The notes beneath the pieces are model-generated. The model did not search any database and was not told the origin of the DNA. It worked only from the letters and a program-made list of their open reading frames with translations. DNA of 59,608 bases from Opitutaceae bacterium (GTDB lineage: Bacteria; Verrucomicrobiota; Verrucomicrobiia; Opitutales; Opitutaceae). Where the stretch lies: NCBI GenBank assembly GCA_025360455.1, contig JANYCF010000125.1, positions 1-59,608 of the forward strand. Direction: 5' to 3'. The position numbers and the translations under genes were made by a program. Shown piece after piece: positions 50,973-58,904 of the stretch (position 1 is its first letter; each line of letters begins with the position of its first letter).

Positions 50973-51857
50973 ATGAAACTCCGTCCCCTCCTTTCTCTTT
51001 TGTTCGCCTCCTGCCTGCTGGCCCGGTTGACCGCCGCTGATCAGCCTGATGAGAACGATGAAAAGGCGGAACACCGCGAGACCCTCGCGGATCGTACCCT
51101 GCGCGAGATCGTGCAGCGCGAGCGGGATCTTTTTGCCAAAGCGGAAAAAGACGGCGAGCAGTTCGATAAAGCGGCGTTCCATGGCGAGGCCCAGTCCATC
51201 GCGAGCAGTTACGATGTGCTCGTGCAAAAAAATCAGACCTTCACCATGGCGTTCGTCGCCTACGGGATGTTTCTCGGCAAGATCAACATGGACCGGCAGG
51301 CCGTGGCGATGCTGATGAAGGCCAACCAACTTAATCCCGACATCCCGCTCGTTAAAAACCAAATCGCCAAACACCTCGCGGAGGATGGCAAACCGATCGA
51401 GGCCTTGACCTACCTCATGGCCGCCACCGATCTGGCGCCCAAAGAGGCGTTCTATCATTTTCACCTCGGCCAGTTGCTACTCGCCGGACACGACGAATTT
51501 TTGCTCAAAGGCGGTTTCACCCAAGCCGGGTTGGACAAAGCGATGATCGACGCGTTTCGCCAAGCCTCCGAGCTGGCCCCCACGGATTTCAGCTACGCGT
51601 ACCAATACGCGAAAGCATTTTACGAAATTGAAACGCCCCGCTGGGAAGAAGCGCTCGCCGTCTGGGAGCAGGTGGAACTGCGCCCCATCGCGACCACGAC
51701 GCTGCGCCACATGGTCCGCCTGCAGAAAGCCAATGTACTGATCAAGCTCGGCCGGACCGACGATGCCCGCCGCACGCTCGAAATGGTCACCGATCCGAAG
51801 CTCGCCGATGATAAGCAAACTTTGCTCGACCAGCTCGCCCCGAAAGCCGAGAAGTAA
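50973..51857 (+). CDS. Exported TPR-type repeat protein
   Basis: A 294-residue protein with a signal peptide (MKLRPLLSLLFASCLLARLT, cleavage near TAADQP) and helical repeats of TPR style from about residue 80 (AVAMLMKANQLNPDIPLVKN, EALTYLMAATDLAPKEAFYH, AFRQASELAPTDFSYAYQYA). It probably holds a protein complex together in the periplasm. The site-2-type protease gene follows after five bases. The start at 50973 gives the signal peptide. Confidence 0.8.
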   Translation: MKLRPLLSLLFASCLLARLTAADQPDENDEKAEHRETLADRTLREIVQRERDLFAKAEKDGEQFDKAAFHGEAQSIASSYDVLVQKNQTFTMAFVAYGMFLGKINMDRQAVAMLMKANQLNPDIPLVKNQIAKHLAEDGKPIEALTYLMAATDLAPKEAFYHFHLGQLLLAGHDEFLLKGGFTQAGLDKAMIDAFRQASELAPTDFSYAYQYAKAFYEIETPRWEEALAVWEQVELRPIATTTLRHMVRLQKANVLIKLGRTDDARRTLEMVTDPKLADDKQTLLDQLAPKAEK

Positions 51858-51862
51858 GGGAC

Positions 51863-52516
51863 ATGGATATTGATCCCTCAGTTATTCGAGATGCACTACT
51901 CAACGTCTGCATTCTTATTATCAGCCTTTCACTCCACGAATGGGGTCATGCTTACACAGCTGACCGATTGGGGGACGATACTCCGCGAATGCAGGGACGT
52001 GTGACCTTAAACTTGCTGCCCCATATCGATATTCTTGGAACAATAATAATTCCACTCCTCGCCTCATTTGGATTTTTTGGAGGTCTTGGCGTCATCGGTT
52101 GGGCCAAGCCGGTCTACACCGATCCACGAAACTTTAAGAATAGGGTTCGTGATCAGGCTTTGGTGACAATAGCCGGTCCGGCAATGAATTTCTTGATCGC
52201 TTTGGTCGCGACTTTTGCTGCGGGTTTGGCTTATCATTTCGTCCCCATCGCGGTTCCTGTGCTAAAATCATTTATGACTCTTAATGTGCTTCTGATTGTT
52301 TTTAATCTGTTGCCGATACCGCCGCTGGATGGGTCGAAGTTTCTTATGTATTGGTTTGGGATGAGTGAAGAAGCTTATTCACTCTTTGCTCAATGGGGCT
52401 GGGTGTTGCTTTTGCTCTTGGTTAATTTTCCACCGTTTCGGTACCTACTGGGTGCGCTGTACCATGCAGCGTTAATCCCTTTTGCAATTATTCTCGGATT
52501 AATTGCTCAAGGATAA
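51863..52516 (+). CDS. Site-2 protease family (M50) membrane metalloprotease
   Basis: A 217-residue membrane protein with about five hydrophobic segments. The zinc site HEWGH (residues 25-29) lies in the second-half of the first segment and NLLPIPPLDGSKFLMYW supplies the conserved Asp. TIAGPAMNFLIALVATF matches the family too. There is no PDZ domain, so it is the short form related to YwhC/Rip3 cores. It is one of the few genes here with a Shine-Dalgarno-like sequence (AAGGGA). Its AT-richer codon use stands out from its neighbours. Confidence 0.88.
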   Translation: MDIDPSVIRDALLNVCILIISLSLHEWGHAYTADRLGDDTPRMQGRVTLNLLPHIDILGTIIIPLLASFGFFGGLGVIGWAKPVYTDPRNFKNRVRDQALVTIAGPAMNFLIALVATFAAGLAYHFVPIAVPVLKSFMTLNVLLIVFNLLPIPPLDGSKFLMYWFGMSEEAYSLFAQWGWVLLLLLVNFPPFRYLLGALYHAALIPFAIILGLIAQG

Positions 52517-52541
52517 CACGGGCTTAAATTTCATATAAAGG

Positions 52542-53438
52542 ATGGCTGCTACAAAATTACCTACTTTGGGTGACTGGCTCAACTGGGCGGTGCGGCAATA
52601 CACACGACACAAACTCGCGCTCGGGCAGGTCGCCACTTCCGCGCATGACGAGGCGCTGTATCTCCTCCTCCACACCCTCCATCTCCCGCTCGACAGCAAG
52701 CCGGCGGTTCTCCGCCACAAGCTGACGGAAGAAGAGACCACCCGCGTGACGGAAATTTTCCGCCGACGCATTAAAGAGCATGTCCCCGCCGCGTACCTGA
52801 CGCACGAGGCCTTCCTCGGGGAATTACGATTCTTCGTCGACGAGCGCGTCATCATTCCTCGTTCGTATTTCCTCGAACTGTTGCCCGAGCAAATCCCGCA
52901 TTGGTTGCCGGCCAATAAACCCGTGAAGCGCGTCGTCGATATCTGCACCGGTTCGGGTTGTCTCGCGGTGTTGCTCGCCCACCAATTTCCCGAAGCCAAA
53001 GTGGATGCCATCGAGCTCTCGCCCGAGGCGCTGACCGTCGCGAAGTTCAACATCGCCGAACACGGCCTGCTCAAGCGCATCAAACTGCACCGCTCCGACG
53101 TCTTCGATGTCGTGCCCCGGGTGAAGTACGACGTGATCCTTTCGAATCCGCCCTATGTGCCGACGCGTGAGTTGCGCGGCTTGCCTGCGGAATTCAAGAA
53201 CGAGCCGCTGATGGCGCTCGATGGTGGCAGCGACGGCCTCGACATCATTCGCAAAATTCTCCGTCAGTCCCGCGACCGTCTCCAGCCCCACGGTATTGTA
53301 GTCTTGGAAGTCGGCGGCCTCCGCGCCGCAATGGATCAGGCTTTCCCCGAACTCGACCTCCACTGGCTGCACACCGAAGACGGCGAAGACTGCGTCTGCC
53401 TAATTTCCGCCGCGCGCTTGGTGAAGTGGCCGGGGTGA
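52542..53438 (+). CDS. prmC: Release factor glutamine methyltransferase
   Basis: A 298-residue SAM-dependent enzyme. Motif I is VVDICTGSGCLAVLLA, and the catalytic VILSNPPYVPTRELRGLP holds the NPPY that binds the Gln side chain. The N-terminal 90 residues are the helical domain that contacts the release factor; EAFLGELRFFVDERVIIPRS is typical of the PrmB/PrmC branch. PrmB, which modifies ribosomal protein L3, is an alternative. AAAGG lies before the start. Confidence 0.88.
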   Translation: MAATKLPTLGDWLNWAVRQYTRHKLALGQVATSAHDEALYLLLHTLHLPLDSKPAVLRHKLTEEETTRVTEIFRRRIKEHVPAAYLTHEAFLGELRFFVDERVIIPRSYFLELLPEQIPHWLPANKPVKRVVDICTGSGCLAVLLAHQFPEAKVDAIELSPEALTVAKFNIAEHGLLKRIKLHRSDVFDVVPRVKYDVILSNPPYVPTRELRGLPAEFKNEPLMALDGGSDGLDIIRKILRQSRDRLQPHGIVVLEVGGLRAAMDQAFPELDLHWLHTEDGEDCVCLISAARLVKWPG

Positions 53439-53474
53439 GGGGCGCGTTCGGACCGCCGGACTATTTTATGGAGT

Positions 53475-53504
53475 ATCGTAGAATGGTCTGGACCATTCTA
53501 CGAT
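53475..53504. repeat. Perfect 30-base palindrome
   Basis: ATCGTAGAATGGTC and GACCATTCTACGAT are exact complements separated by two bases. It could be a protein-binding site or a transcript hairpin behind prmC; no U-run follows. Confidence 0.85.
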
Positions 53505-53621
53505 GACGTCGAAATCAGTCCTGCCCAAGTTTAGTCGGTTTCGGCTCGTAGTCGCGGATAACGTGGTGAGCCTGCGTTATTAGTCTTTGCGTAAGTTCAT
53601 GCACTTCTCGTTCGACCAAAT

Positions 53622-53682
53622 CGGCATGGCCACAAGGGCCAGCCCTACCAATACCGTAGGGCTGGCCCTTGTGGCCATGCCG
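53622..53682. repeat. Perfect inverted repeat, 27-base arms
   Basis: The arm CGGCATGGCCACAAGGGCCA GCCCTAC and its exact complement are separated by seven bases. No U-run follows. Perfect arms imply recent arrival or strong constraint. Confidence 0.9.
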
Positions 53683-53874
53683 CGAATGTCACAGATCGCT
53701 TAGGCACGAACTTATGCAACGATTGATATCAGACACAGACCAAGGCGGCACCTACCCTTCAGGTCGTGCTAACAAAGAGCTTTCTCAGTCAGCCCATCTG
53801 AGCTGCCTCCATTTTTTTCTAAGAAAACGACTACAATGGCGTGATATATTCGCAACCTGCCTTCACCCCTATCC

Positions 53875-56148
53875 ATGAAATTCCGCATAATCTTGTTCTG
53901 CTTACTGGCCGTGAGGACCTTGAGTTTTCCCCTGACGGTGACAGAATGGACTCCCGCCGAGACGGTACAGAAATTCAAGGAAGCACTGAAAACCGTGGAC
54001 CGGCTAGTGCTGATACGGACAGATTTCGATAGACCAAAAGACAAGAATCAGGAGAAGGTTGTACTTGAGATCAAGGGTACCGACGTGATTACGACCTTGG
54101 GCGACACCCTTGAGATCAAGCAATTTGATATGGAGTGCCTGTGCGACGAAAGCCCGGAGATGCATTTTTATCAGGGTGATACTTATCGATTTTCTATGAC
54201 GCTCCATCATAGTCACCGTTTGCGAGGGCGCGATGCGGTCTGGGGCGGCGATGCAGTATTGACCGAGCAAAGTGCCGAGCGGTTTCGCACTTGGTTCGCT
54301 GCGCACGGGTATGACGGATTCATGAAAGCCTATACGGAGATGTTAAAGGCGATGGCGGAGGACAAGGCGCAGAAGGATGCGTTTTTGGCGATTTTCCCCG
54401 AACCGGTGCGCAGCATGTTTCCAAACGAGAAGGAGCGATTTGATCAAAAAGCAAAACGGCAAAAGATAATTCAAATTACTAATCAGTATACCGATCATGC
54501 CAAACTCGTCCTAGATTGTTGGCGAGGACTTGGTGAAGTGAAGGATTCGTATCGCCAAGGTTGGGAACGGGAGTGGGCGGATTTCCTTCGCGATATCTTG
54601 AATTCCCTTGAGGTGAAAAATCTACAGACTGCGCTCGCAGGAATTCCAACCAACGAAAACAGAGTATGGATAGGGGCTGTACAATATTATCAACAGCCAG
54701 GTATCCGAGAAAAAGACAGGCTAGTGCAGGTATTCAGCGAAGAATGGTTGGCGCGTCTGGCGAAGCGAGTGTTGACACAAATAGATAAAAGCGAACAAGT
54801 ATGGATCATCCAGAGTTTGGCGGAACGTCCGGCACCAGCGACCAATCAGTTGCTGCTGGAGATCGCCGCAGCAGACCCGTTGGTACTGACCATTGCGGAT
54901 AGGAATAGCGAAATGCCTTCGATTTCAACCATGTCGATTGCGGTACAGGCAATATTAGCGCTGTCCAAAAAACAAGTTACTGACTGTCGACCGATTCTTT
55001 TGCGGCGATTGTCAGAGGTTGTCGATCCGGAGATGAAGTTAGTACTCGAGGTGGCGCTTGCGCAGTTCGACGGTCCGGGAGCCATCAAGCCCGCGCATTT
55101 TCAAAGCAGAATTCCTGAAGTCGTAAAAATGGCTTGGGATATGATTTCAAAAGACCCGAAGGCGAAGATTTCAATTGAGACTTTGGCGATGCTTGCAGCA
55201 AGTTCAGACAACTACTTGATAAGCGATGCCGTTGCGGAAAAATTGCAGGCCTATGGATTACGAACCTTAAGCAAAGCAGAAAAGGCCGCTGCCATTTTGA
55301 ATGAGCCGTGTTTTAAAAACGCTCAATCTATGGGTGAAATCGAAGCGCTTATCGCTGAGTACAAACAAGCAATCGGCAACCGCAGAGCAGACGAAACTGA
55401 AAGGCGCGTGCTGGCGGTATTGAATAATCGAAAAGGGCGTTTGCTGTTGCGTGCTGGCGATTTTGAACAAGCGGCTTCGTCGTTAATGGGAGAATACTTT
55501 GGCAGCGATATATACGCGGATCATGCATTTGCTTCACAGGCTTTAGGGCGCTTCGATGATGCGGTCGTTAGCATTAATTGCTCCGTAGATCATCATGACG
55601 AAGAAGCGGCAGCCAAGAAACTCGTGAGACGCGGTTATCTCGCATTTGCTATGGGCGCGTTTGAGGACGCGATGAAAAATTTTACGGCATCTGAAACTAT
55701 TGGTAGTTTTTCTCGTGATGAAGGACCATTAACTCTTATCCAGTATCTCTGCGGTTTGCTATCGGGAAAACAGACCGACCTTCCCACTTCTCAGTACATG
55801 TTCATTTCGGATTCAGGGAAATTTGAAACTGGTGAGCCGGATCTGAATCAAGTCAATTGGCCAGAGTCTGGGAGCTTCTACCTTCGTGGAAAACTCACGG
55901 AGGTAGACGTCTTCGCACGGATTGAGAAAAATGATTGGAAAAAAGAGAAGAACCTGTGCGAAGCGCATTTTGTTTTCTCGGCTTTGTGCCGGGCGAAGGG
56001 AGATACTGTTGGGGAAATGAAACACCTCGAAGCGGCTCTGACGACCAAGGCGTTCACCAATCAGTGCTTTTCGCTGGCCACTGTGCGCAAGCGGGAATTG
56101 CTGGCGAAGGCCATGATTGCTCCTGTTGCGGTTCCGGTGAGTCATTAA
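53875..56148 (+). CDS. Large unrecognised exported protein
   Basis: A 757-residue protein with an N-terminal signal (MKFRIILFCLLAVRTLSFPL). The sequence is mostly helical by eye: a charged N-terminal domain to about residue 250, HEAT-like helical pairs from about 300 to 450 (WIIQSLAERPAPATNQLLLE, CRPILLRRLSEVVDPEMKLV) and TPR-like units from about 500 to 620 (AVLNNRKGRLLLRAGDFEQA, ALGRFDDAVVSINCSVDH, AFAMGAFEDAMKNFTASE). I recognise no catalytic motif. GC content and codon use are lower than in the neighbours, which hints at transfer or weak expression. Confidence 0.75.
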   Translation: MKFRIILFCLLAVRTLSFPLTVTEWTPAETVQKFKEALKTVDRLVLIRTDFDRPKDKNQEKVVLEIKGTDVITTLGDTLEIKQFDMECLCDESPEMHFYQGDTYRFSMTLHHSHRLRGRDAVWGGDAVLTEQSAERFRTWFAAHGYDGFMKAYTEMLKAMAEDKAQKDAFLAIFPEPVRSMFPNEKERFDQKAKRQKIIQITNQYTDHAKLVLDCWRGLGEVKDSYRQGWEREWADFLRDILNSLEVKNLQTALAGIPTNENRVWIGAVQYYQQPGIREKDRLVQVFSEEWLARLAKRVLTQIDKSEQVWIIQSLAERPAPATNQLLLEIAAADPLVLTIADRNSEMPSISTMSIAVQAILALSKKQVTDCRPILLRRLSEVVDPEMKLVLEVALAQFDGPGAIKPAHFQSRIPEVVKMAWDMISKDPKAKISIETLAMLAASSDNYLISDAVAEKLQAYGLRTLSKAEKAAAILNEPCFKNAQSMGEIEALIAEYKQAIGNRRADETERRVLAVLNNRKGRLLLRAGDFEQAASSLMGEYFGSDIYADHAFASQALGRFDDAVVSINCSVDHHDEEAAAKKLVRRGYLAFAMGAFEDAMKNFTASETIGSFSRDEGPLTLIQYLCGLLSGKQTDLPTSQYMFISDSGKFETGEPDLNQVNWPESGSFYLRGKLTEVDVFARIEKNDWKKEKNLCEAHFVFSALCRAKGDTVGEMKHLEAALTTKAFTNQCFSLATVRKRELLAKAMIAPVAVPVSH

Positions 56149-56190
56149 AAACTCGTTTGACCTTCGGGTAAACTGAAGTAGTCATTTGAA

Positions 56191-56439
56191 ATGACCACTA
56201 AGCAAATCCCTGTCACCCGGTTCAAGGCGCAGTGTACTAGTCTGCTGCGACAGATGCGCAGCAAGCCGCAGAAATGGCAGATCACGAACCGGGGCAAGGT
56301 GGTGGCTGTGGTCGTGCCGCCGGAGGCAGACAAGGTGGACACCCCGGCCGAATGGCTGGGCAGTCTGAGTGGCTCGGTGACCTATAAGAAAGGCTGGGAT
56401 CAGCCGGAGGCCGCAGATCTTTGGGAGGCCAATCGGTGA
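56191..56439 (+). CDS. Phd/YefM-type antitoxin
   Basis: An 82-residue Phd-family antitoxin: PVTRFKAQCTSLLRQMRSKP followed by WQITNRGKVVAVVVPPEADK, the usual strand-and-helix DNA-binding half, then a toxin-binding tail ending WEANR. Its TGA overlaps the toxin GTG (GTGA). The pair should be self-repressing. Confidence 0.88.
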   Translation: MTTKQIPVTRFKAQCTSLLRQMRSKPQKWQITNRGKVVAVVVPPEADKVDTPAEWLGSLSGSVTYKKGWDQPEAADLWEANR

Positions 56440-56834
56440 AGTTTTTGCTTGATACGCACGTATTGATCTGGGCGGTGGATGATCCCGGACAACTCTCGGC
56501 CAAATGTCGCCGGCTGCTGCTCGATGGAACGAATCATCCGCTGGGTGTTTCGGCAATTTCGCTGTGGGAGATCGCGCACAAAGCCGCGGCGGGAAAACTC
56601 CAGCTCTCACAGCCAGTCGCGAGTTGGATTGCGGCCGCTGCGCGACCTCCGTTTGTTGTAGTGCTGCCATTGGACGAGCAGGTGGCCGTGGAATCCGCGC
56701 AATTGCCTGGAACTTTCCACAAAGATCCGGCGGACCGGATCATCGTGGCGACGGCCCGGATTCACGGGTTGTTGCTCCTGACTAAAGACCAGGACATCCG
56801 TGCTTACAGTCATGTGAAAAGCCTCTGGGATTGA
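56436..56834 (+). CDS. vapC: VapC-type PIN-domain toxin
   Basis: A 132-residue PIN-domain ribonuclease starting at a GTG (VKFLLDTHVLIWAVDDP) that overlaps the antitoxin stop. Acidic residues are placed in LLDTHVLIW, ISLWEIAHKAAAGKL, KDPADRIIVATA and LTKDQDI. The LWEIA and DPADR motifs are those of the VapC group paired with Phd-type antitoxins. An upstream ATG at 56421 would lengthen it by five residues but has less support. Confidence 0.9.
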   Translation: MKFLLDTHVLIWAVDDPGQLSAKCRRLLLDGTNHPLGVSAISLWEIAHKAAAGKLQLSQPVASWIAAAARPPFVVVLPLDEQVAVESAQLPGTFHKDPADRIIVATARIHGLLLLTKDQDIRAYSHVKSLWD

Positions 56835-56901
56835 AGCGGGGTCGGATTCGCGACTACTTGACCTTGAATCAGCCAGAGTGAGGGCACACCCGTTTGTAAC
56901 T

Positions 56902-56942
56902 TAATAGACTACAAATCCCGCTGGGGACAAAGTAGTCTATTA
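56902..56942. repeat. Inverted repeat TAATAGACTAC/GTAGTCTATTA
   Basis: Two exact 11-base arms (56902-56912 and 56932-56942) enclose 19 bases. It lies between the VapC stop and the stop of a convergent small gene. Confidence 0.75.
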
Positions 56943-56944
56943 AA

Positions 56945-57166
56945 CTACAATTGATCCGTTGCCTCGTTTCCAGAAGGCTTAAAAATTTTGCATTCGCGGT
57001 CGATCCGCACGGGGAAACCGCAGAAGCGGGAGTCGGGATTGGCGCAGATACCGTAGTCCGACCAGGTGGAGTCGTTGAGTCGCTTGAAACAAACGCAGGC
57101 CTCGGAACACGGTTGCAAGATGACAGTGCGAGACTGCTCCGGTTCAGTATTTTCAAAGGCACTCAT
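56945..57166 (-). CDS. Unrecognised 73-residue Cys-containing protein
   Basis: A small soluble protein starting MSAFENTEPEQSRTVILQPC with six Cys residues spread over about 40 positions (QPCSEACVCFKRL, GICANPD, RFCGFPV, RECKIF). This spacing could bind a metal or form disulphides. I do not recognise the family. It has no signal peptide. Its frame is the best one in an otherwise empty stretch. Confidence 0.5.
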   Translation of the reverse strand: MSAFENTEPEQSRTVILQPCSEACVCFKRLNDSTWSDYGICANPDSRFCGFPVRIDRECKIFKPSGNEATDQL

Positions 57167-57278
57167 GGACGTAGCGTAGAGTTTAAGCGTAATCCCGGGA
57201 TTGTGCTACGCACGGATTGCGCGAAAAGCGCTGGGCTTGCTCGAGGATTGCCTATCGAGTGACAGCTGGAGATTGGGA

Positions 57279-57342
57279 GGTAGGGCAAGGCGTCCCGGCC
57301 GAGCCGAGGGAACAGCGGCTTACCCGGAGGGTTCGCCCTACC
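57279..57342. repeat. Palindromic repeat, family A, intergenic copy
   Basis: It starts GGTAGGGCAAGGCGTCCCGG and ends GGAGGGTTCGCCCTACC. It aligns, in reverse orientation, with the element inside the carboxylase gene at 30354-30408. Confidence 0.75.
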
Positions 57343-57371
57343 TAACGGTACGTCTCTTCATTGAGTACGGT

Positions 57372-58007
57372 TCAATCGGTCAGCGTGGCCAACGCGAGTT
57401 TCGCGGCGAAGCCGAGAAATACGAGGCCGAGGGCGCGGTCGATCCAGTGGCCGTGTTGGAGAAATCGATTTCTCACTTCAGTCTTGGTGAAGAGCAAGGA
57501 GACCAAACAAAACCACGCCATCGTGGTCACCGCCATCCAGCCGCCGTACGCGGCTTGTATCCAGCGTGGAGTCTGCGGGCTGACGAGCATCACATAGAGC
57601 GAAATGAAGAAGAGCGTGGCCTTGGGGTTGAGCGCATTGGTCAGAAAGCCCGCGAGAAAAGCGGTGCGCGTGGCCGGCATGGGCAGCGGGGCGACGGGGA
57701 GGGGTTGGTTGGGGCGTGGTTGGGCGCGGAGTGCCTGAAGGCCCAGCCACGTGATGTAGGCCACGCCGGCGTATTTAAAAATCGTGAACCAAAGGGGAGA
57801 GCTCCGGACGAGCAAACCGAGGCCGAGCAGCGAATACGTGATGTGCAGTAGAATTCCGGTTCCGATGCCGAGGCTGGTCCAGATCGCCGTGCGCCGGCCG
57901 TGCGTGAGGCTTTGCCGGAGGACGATGGCGAAATCAGGTCCGGGACTAATTACAGCCAACAAGTGGGCGAGGGCGAGCGAGAGAAACTCAGGCCAGTAGT
58001 GATGCAC
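57372..58007 (-). CDS. LysE/RhtB-family amino-acid exporter
   Basis: A 211-residue inner-membrane protein with six hydrophobic segments. LAVISPGPDFAIVLRQSLTH near residue 20 is the LysE/RhtB signature, and FLTNALNPKATLFFISLYVM is the second conserved loop. Relatives export lysine, homoserine or threonine; the substrate here cannot be told. It stands alone. Confidence 0.9.
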   Translation of the reverse strand: MHHYWPEFLSLALAHLLAVISPGPDFAIVLRQSLTHGRRTAIWTSLGIGTGILLHITYSLLGLGLLVRSSPLWFTIFKYAGVAYITWLGLQALRAQPRPNQPLPVAPLPMPATRTAFLAGFLTNALNPKATLFFISLYVMLVSPQTPRWIQAAYGGWMAVTTMAWFCLVSLLFTKTEVRNRFLQHGHWIDRALGLVFLGFAAKLALATLTD

Positions 58008-58159
58008 GAGAGCAGGAAGATACCATGAGGGGTGAACCGCAAATAGACGCGAATGAACGCCAATCAGAAAACCAACGTCAGTTCGGTTTCACCTGATGGG
58101 TGAAGGACGAAGTGTTCGACCGTCTTTGTCACTGTATCATTAGCGTCGATTCACGAAAA

Positions 58160-58564
58160 TTAGCGGTTGTCTGTTGGGGGCTCAACCTTGCGGGTGGGCA
58201 GGCCCGCGGCTTGCCAGTCCTTGAAACCTCCGGCATTGGCAACTTTGTGGCCTTGGGCGGCAAGCAACGCGCCGACGACTCCGGCGCGTTTGCCGGAGCG
58301 GCAATAGAGAATGATTTCTTTGTCGCCATTCTTGCCGAGGAATTCCTTCCACAATTTCTGCGAGCCATCGAAATCACTTTTGGCCAAGAGTACGGCGGGA
58401 GCGGCGACCCCGCTCTCGGCCCACTCCGCGGGCTCGCGCACATCGATGAGCACCGCTTTGCCGTCGGCGACGAGCTGGGCGGCGGCTTTGGGCGTGATCG
58501 GGGCGACTTCGGCTGCGATCCCGGAAGAGAAGAGGAAAGCGAAGAGGGCGGTGAGGAGTTTCAT
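58160..58564 (-). CDS. Exported single-domain rhodanese
   Basis: A 134-residue protein with a signal peptide (MKLLTALFAFLFSSGIAAEV) and one rhodanese domain: VLIDVREPAEWAESGV, then the active-site loop IILYCRSGKRAGVVGALLAA with the catalytic Cys, and GFKDWQAAGLPT. It should carry sulfur as persulfide in the periplasm. A DUF2892 membrane protein, a frequent partner of rhodaneses, is encoded just before it on the same strand. Confidence 0.88.
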   Translation of the reverse strand: MKLLTALFAFLFSSGIAAEVAPITPKAAAQLVADGKAVLIDVREPAEWAESGVAAPAVLLAKSDFDGSQKLWKEFLGKNGDKEIILYCRSGKRAGVVGALLAAQGHKVANAGGFKDWQAAGLPTRKVEPPTDNR

Positions 58565-58581
58565 GGGGAAAGGCTGTTATA

Positions 58582-58643
58582 CTGTAGGAGGGGCTTTATG
58601 CCCCGATTTCGAAATCCATCGGGGCGTAAAGCCCGTCCTACAG
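58582..58643. repeat. Inverted repeat, family D, copy 3
   Basis: CTGTAGGAGGGGCTTTATGC and GCGTAAAGCCCGTCCTACAG are the arms, with one mismatch against other copies. It lies between the DUF2892 and rhodanese genes. Confidence 0.85.
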
Positions 58644-58662
58644 TTCAGAGCGTTCGGATGTG

Positions 58663-58857
58663 TTATTTTCCGTCCGGCAGTTTGCAGGTGTTCAGGCCGA
58701 TGAGTGGATAGGCGGGGCAAAACCGGAAGAAGCCGGTGAGAATCGGGCCGATGCCGATCAAGCCCAGCCACGATTTGAAATAATAACCGGTGCCGAGCAT
58801 GGCGCAGCCAAGAATAATACGGAGAACGCGGTCAATGCCGCCGACGTTGGCTTTCAT
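58663..58857 (-). CDS. DUF2892 (YgaP C-terminal-like) membrane protein
   Basis: A 64-residue protein with two hydrophobic segments: MKANVGGIDRVLRIILGCAM, GLIGIGPILTGFFRFCPAYP and a closing LIGLNTCKLPDGK. This is the DUF2892 pattern, often fused to or encoded with rhodanese domains. The rhodanese gene follows on the same strand after a palindromic repeat. Confidence 0.88.
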   Translation of the reverse strand: MKANVGGIDRVLRIILGCAMLGTGYYFKSWLGLIGIGPILTGFFRFCPAYPLIGLNTCKLPDGK

Positions 58858-58872
58858 GGGATTTGGGGTTGG

Positions 58873-58904
58873 TTCAGCCCTTCAGGTTTTCAGTCATTCA
58901 GCCT
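58873..58904. repeat. C/T-rich short-period repeat at the yidC end
   Basis: TTCAGCCCTTCAGGTTTTCA and GTCATTCAGCC repeat with a period near eight. On the minus strand it gives the TGA stop of yidC (GGCTGAATGACTGAAAAC). Confidence 0.45.

Larger units (their letters stand above)
53439..53874. other. Gene-free region with two perfect palindromes
   Basis: About 435 bases separate prmC from the next gene. It holds the perfect palindromes at 53475-53504 and 53622-53682 and a lower-GC stretch from 53700 to the next start. No open frame in it looks real. Confidence 0.6.
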
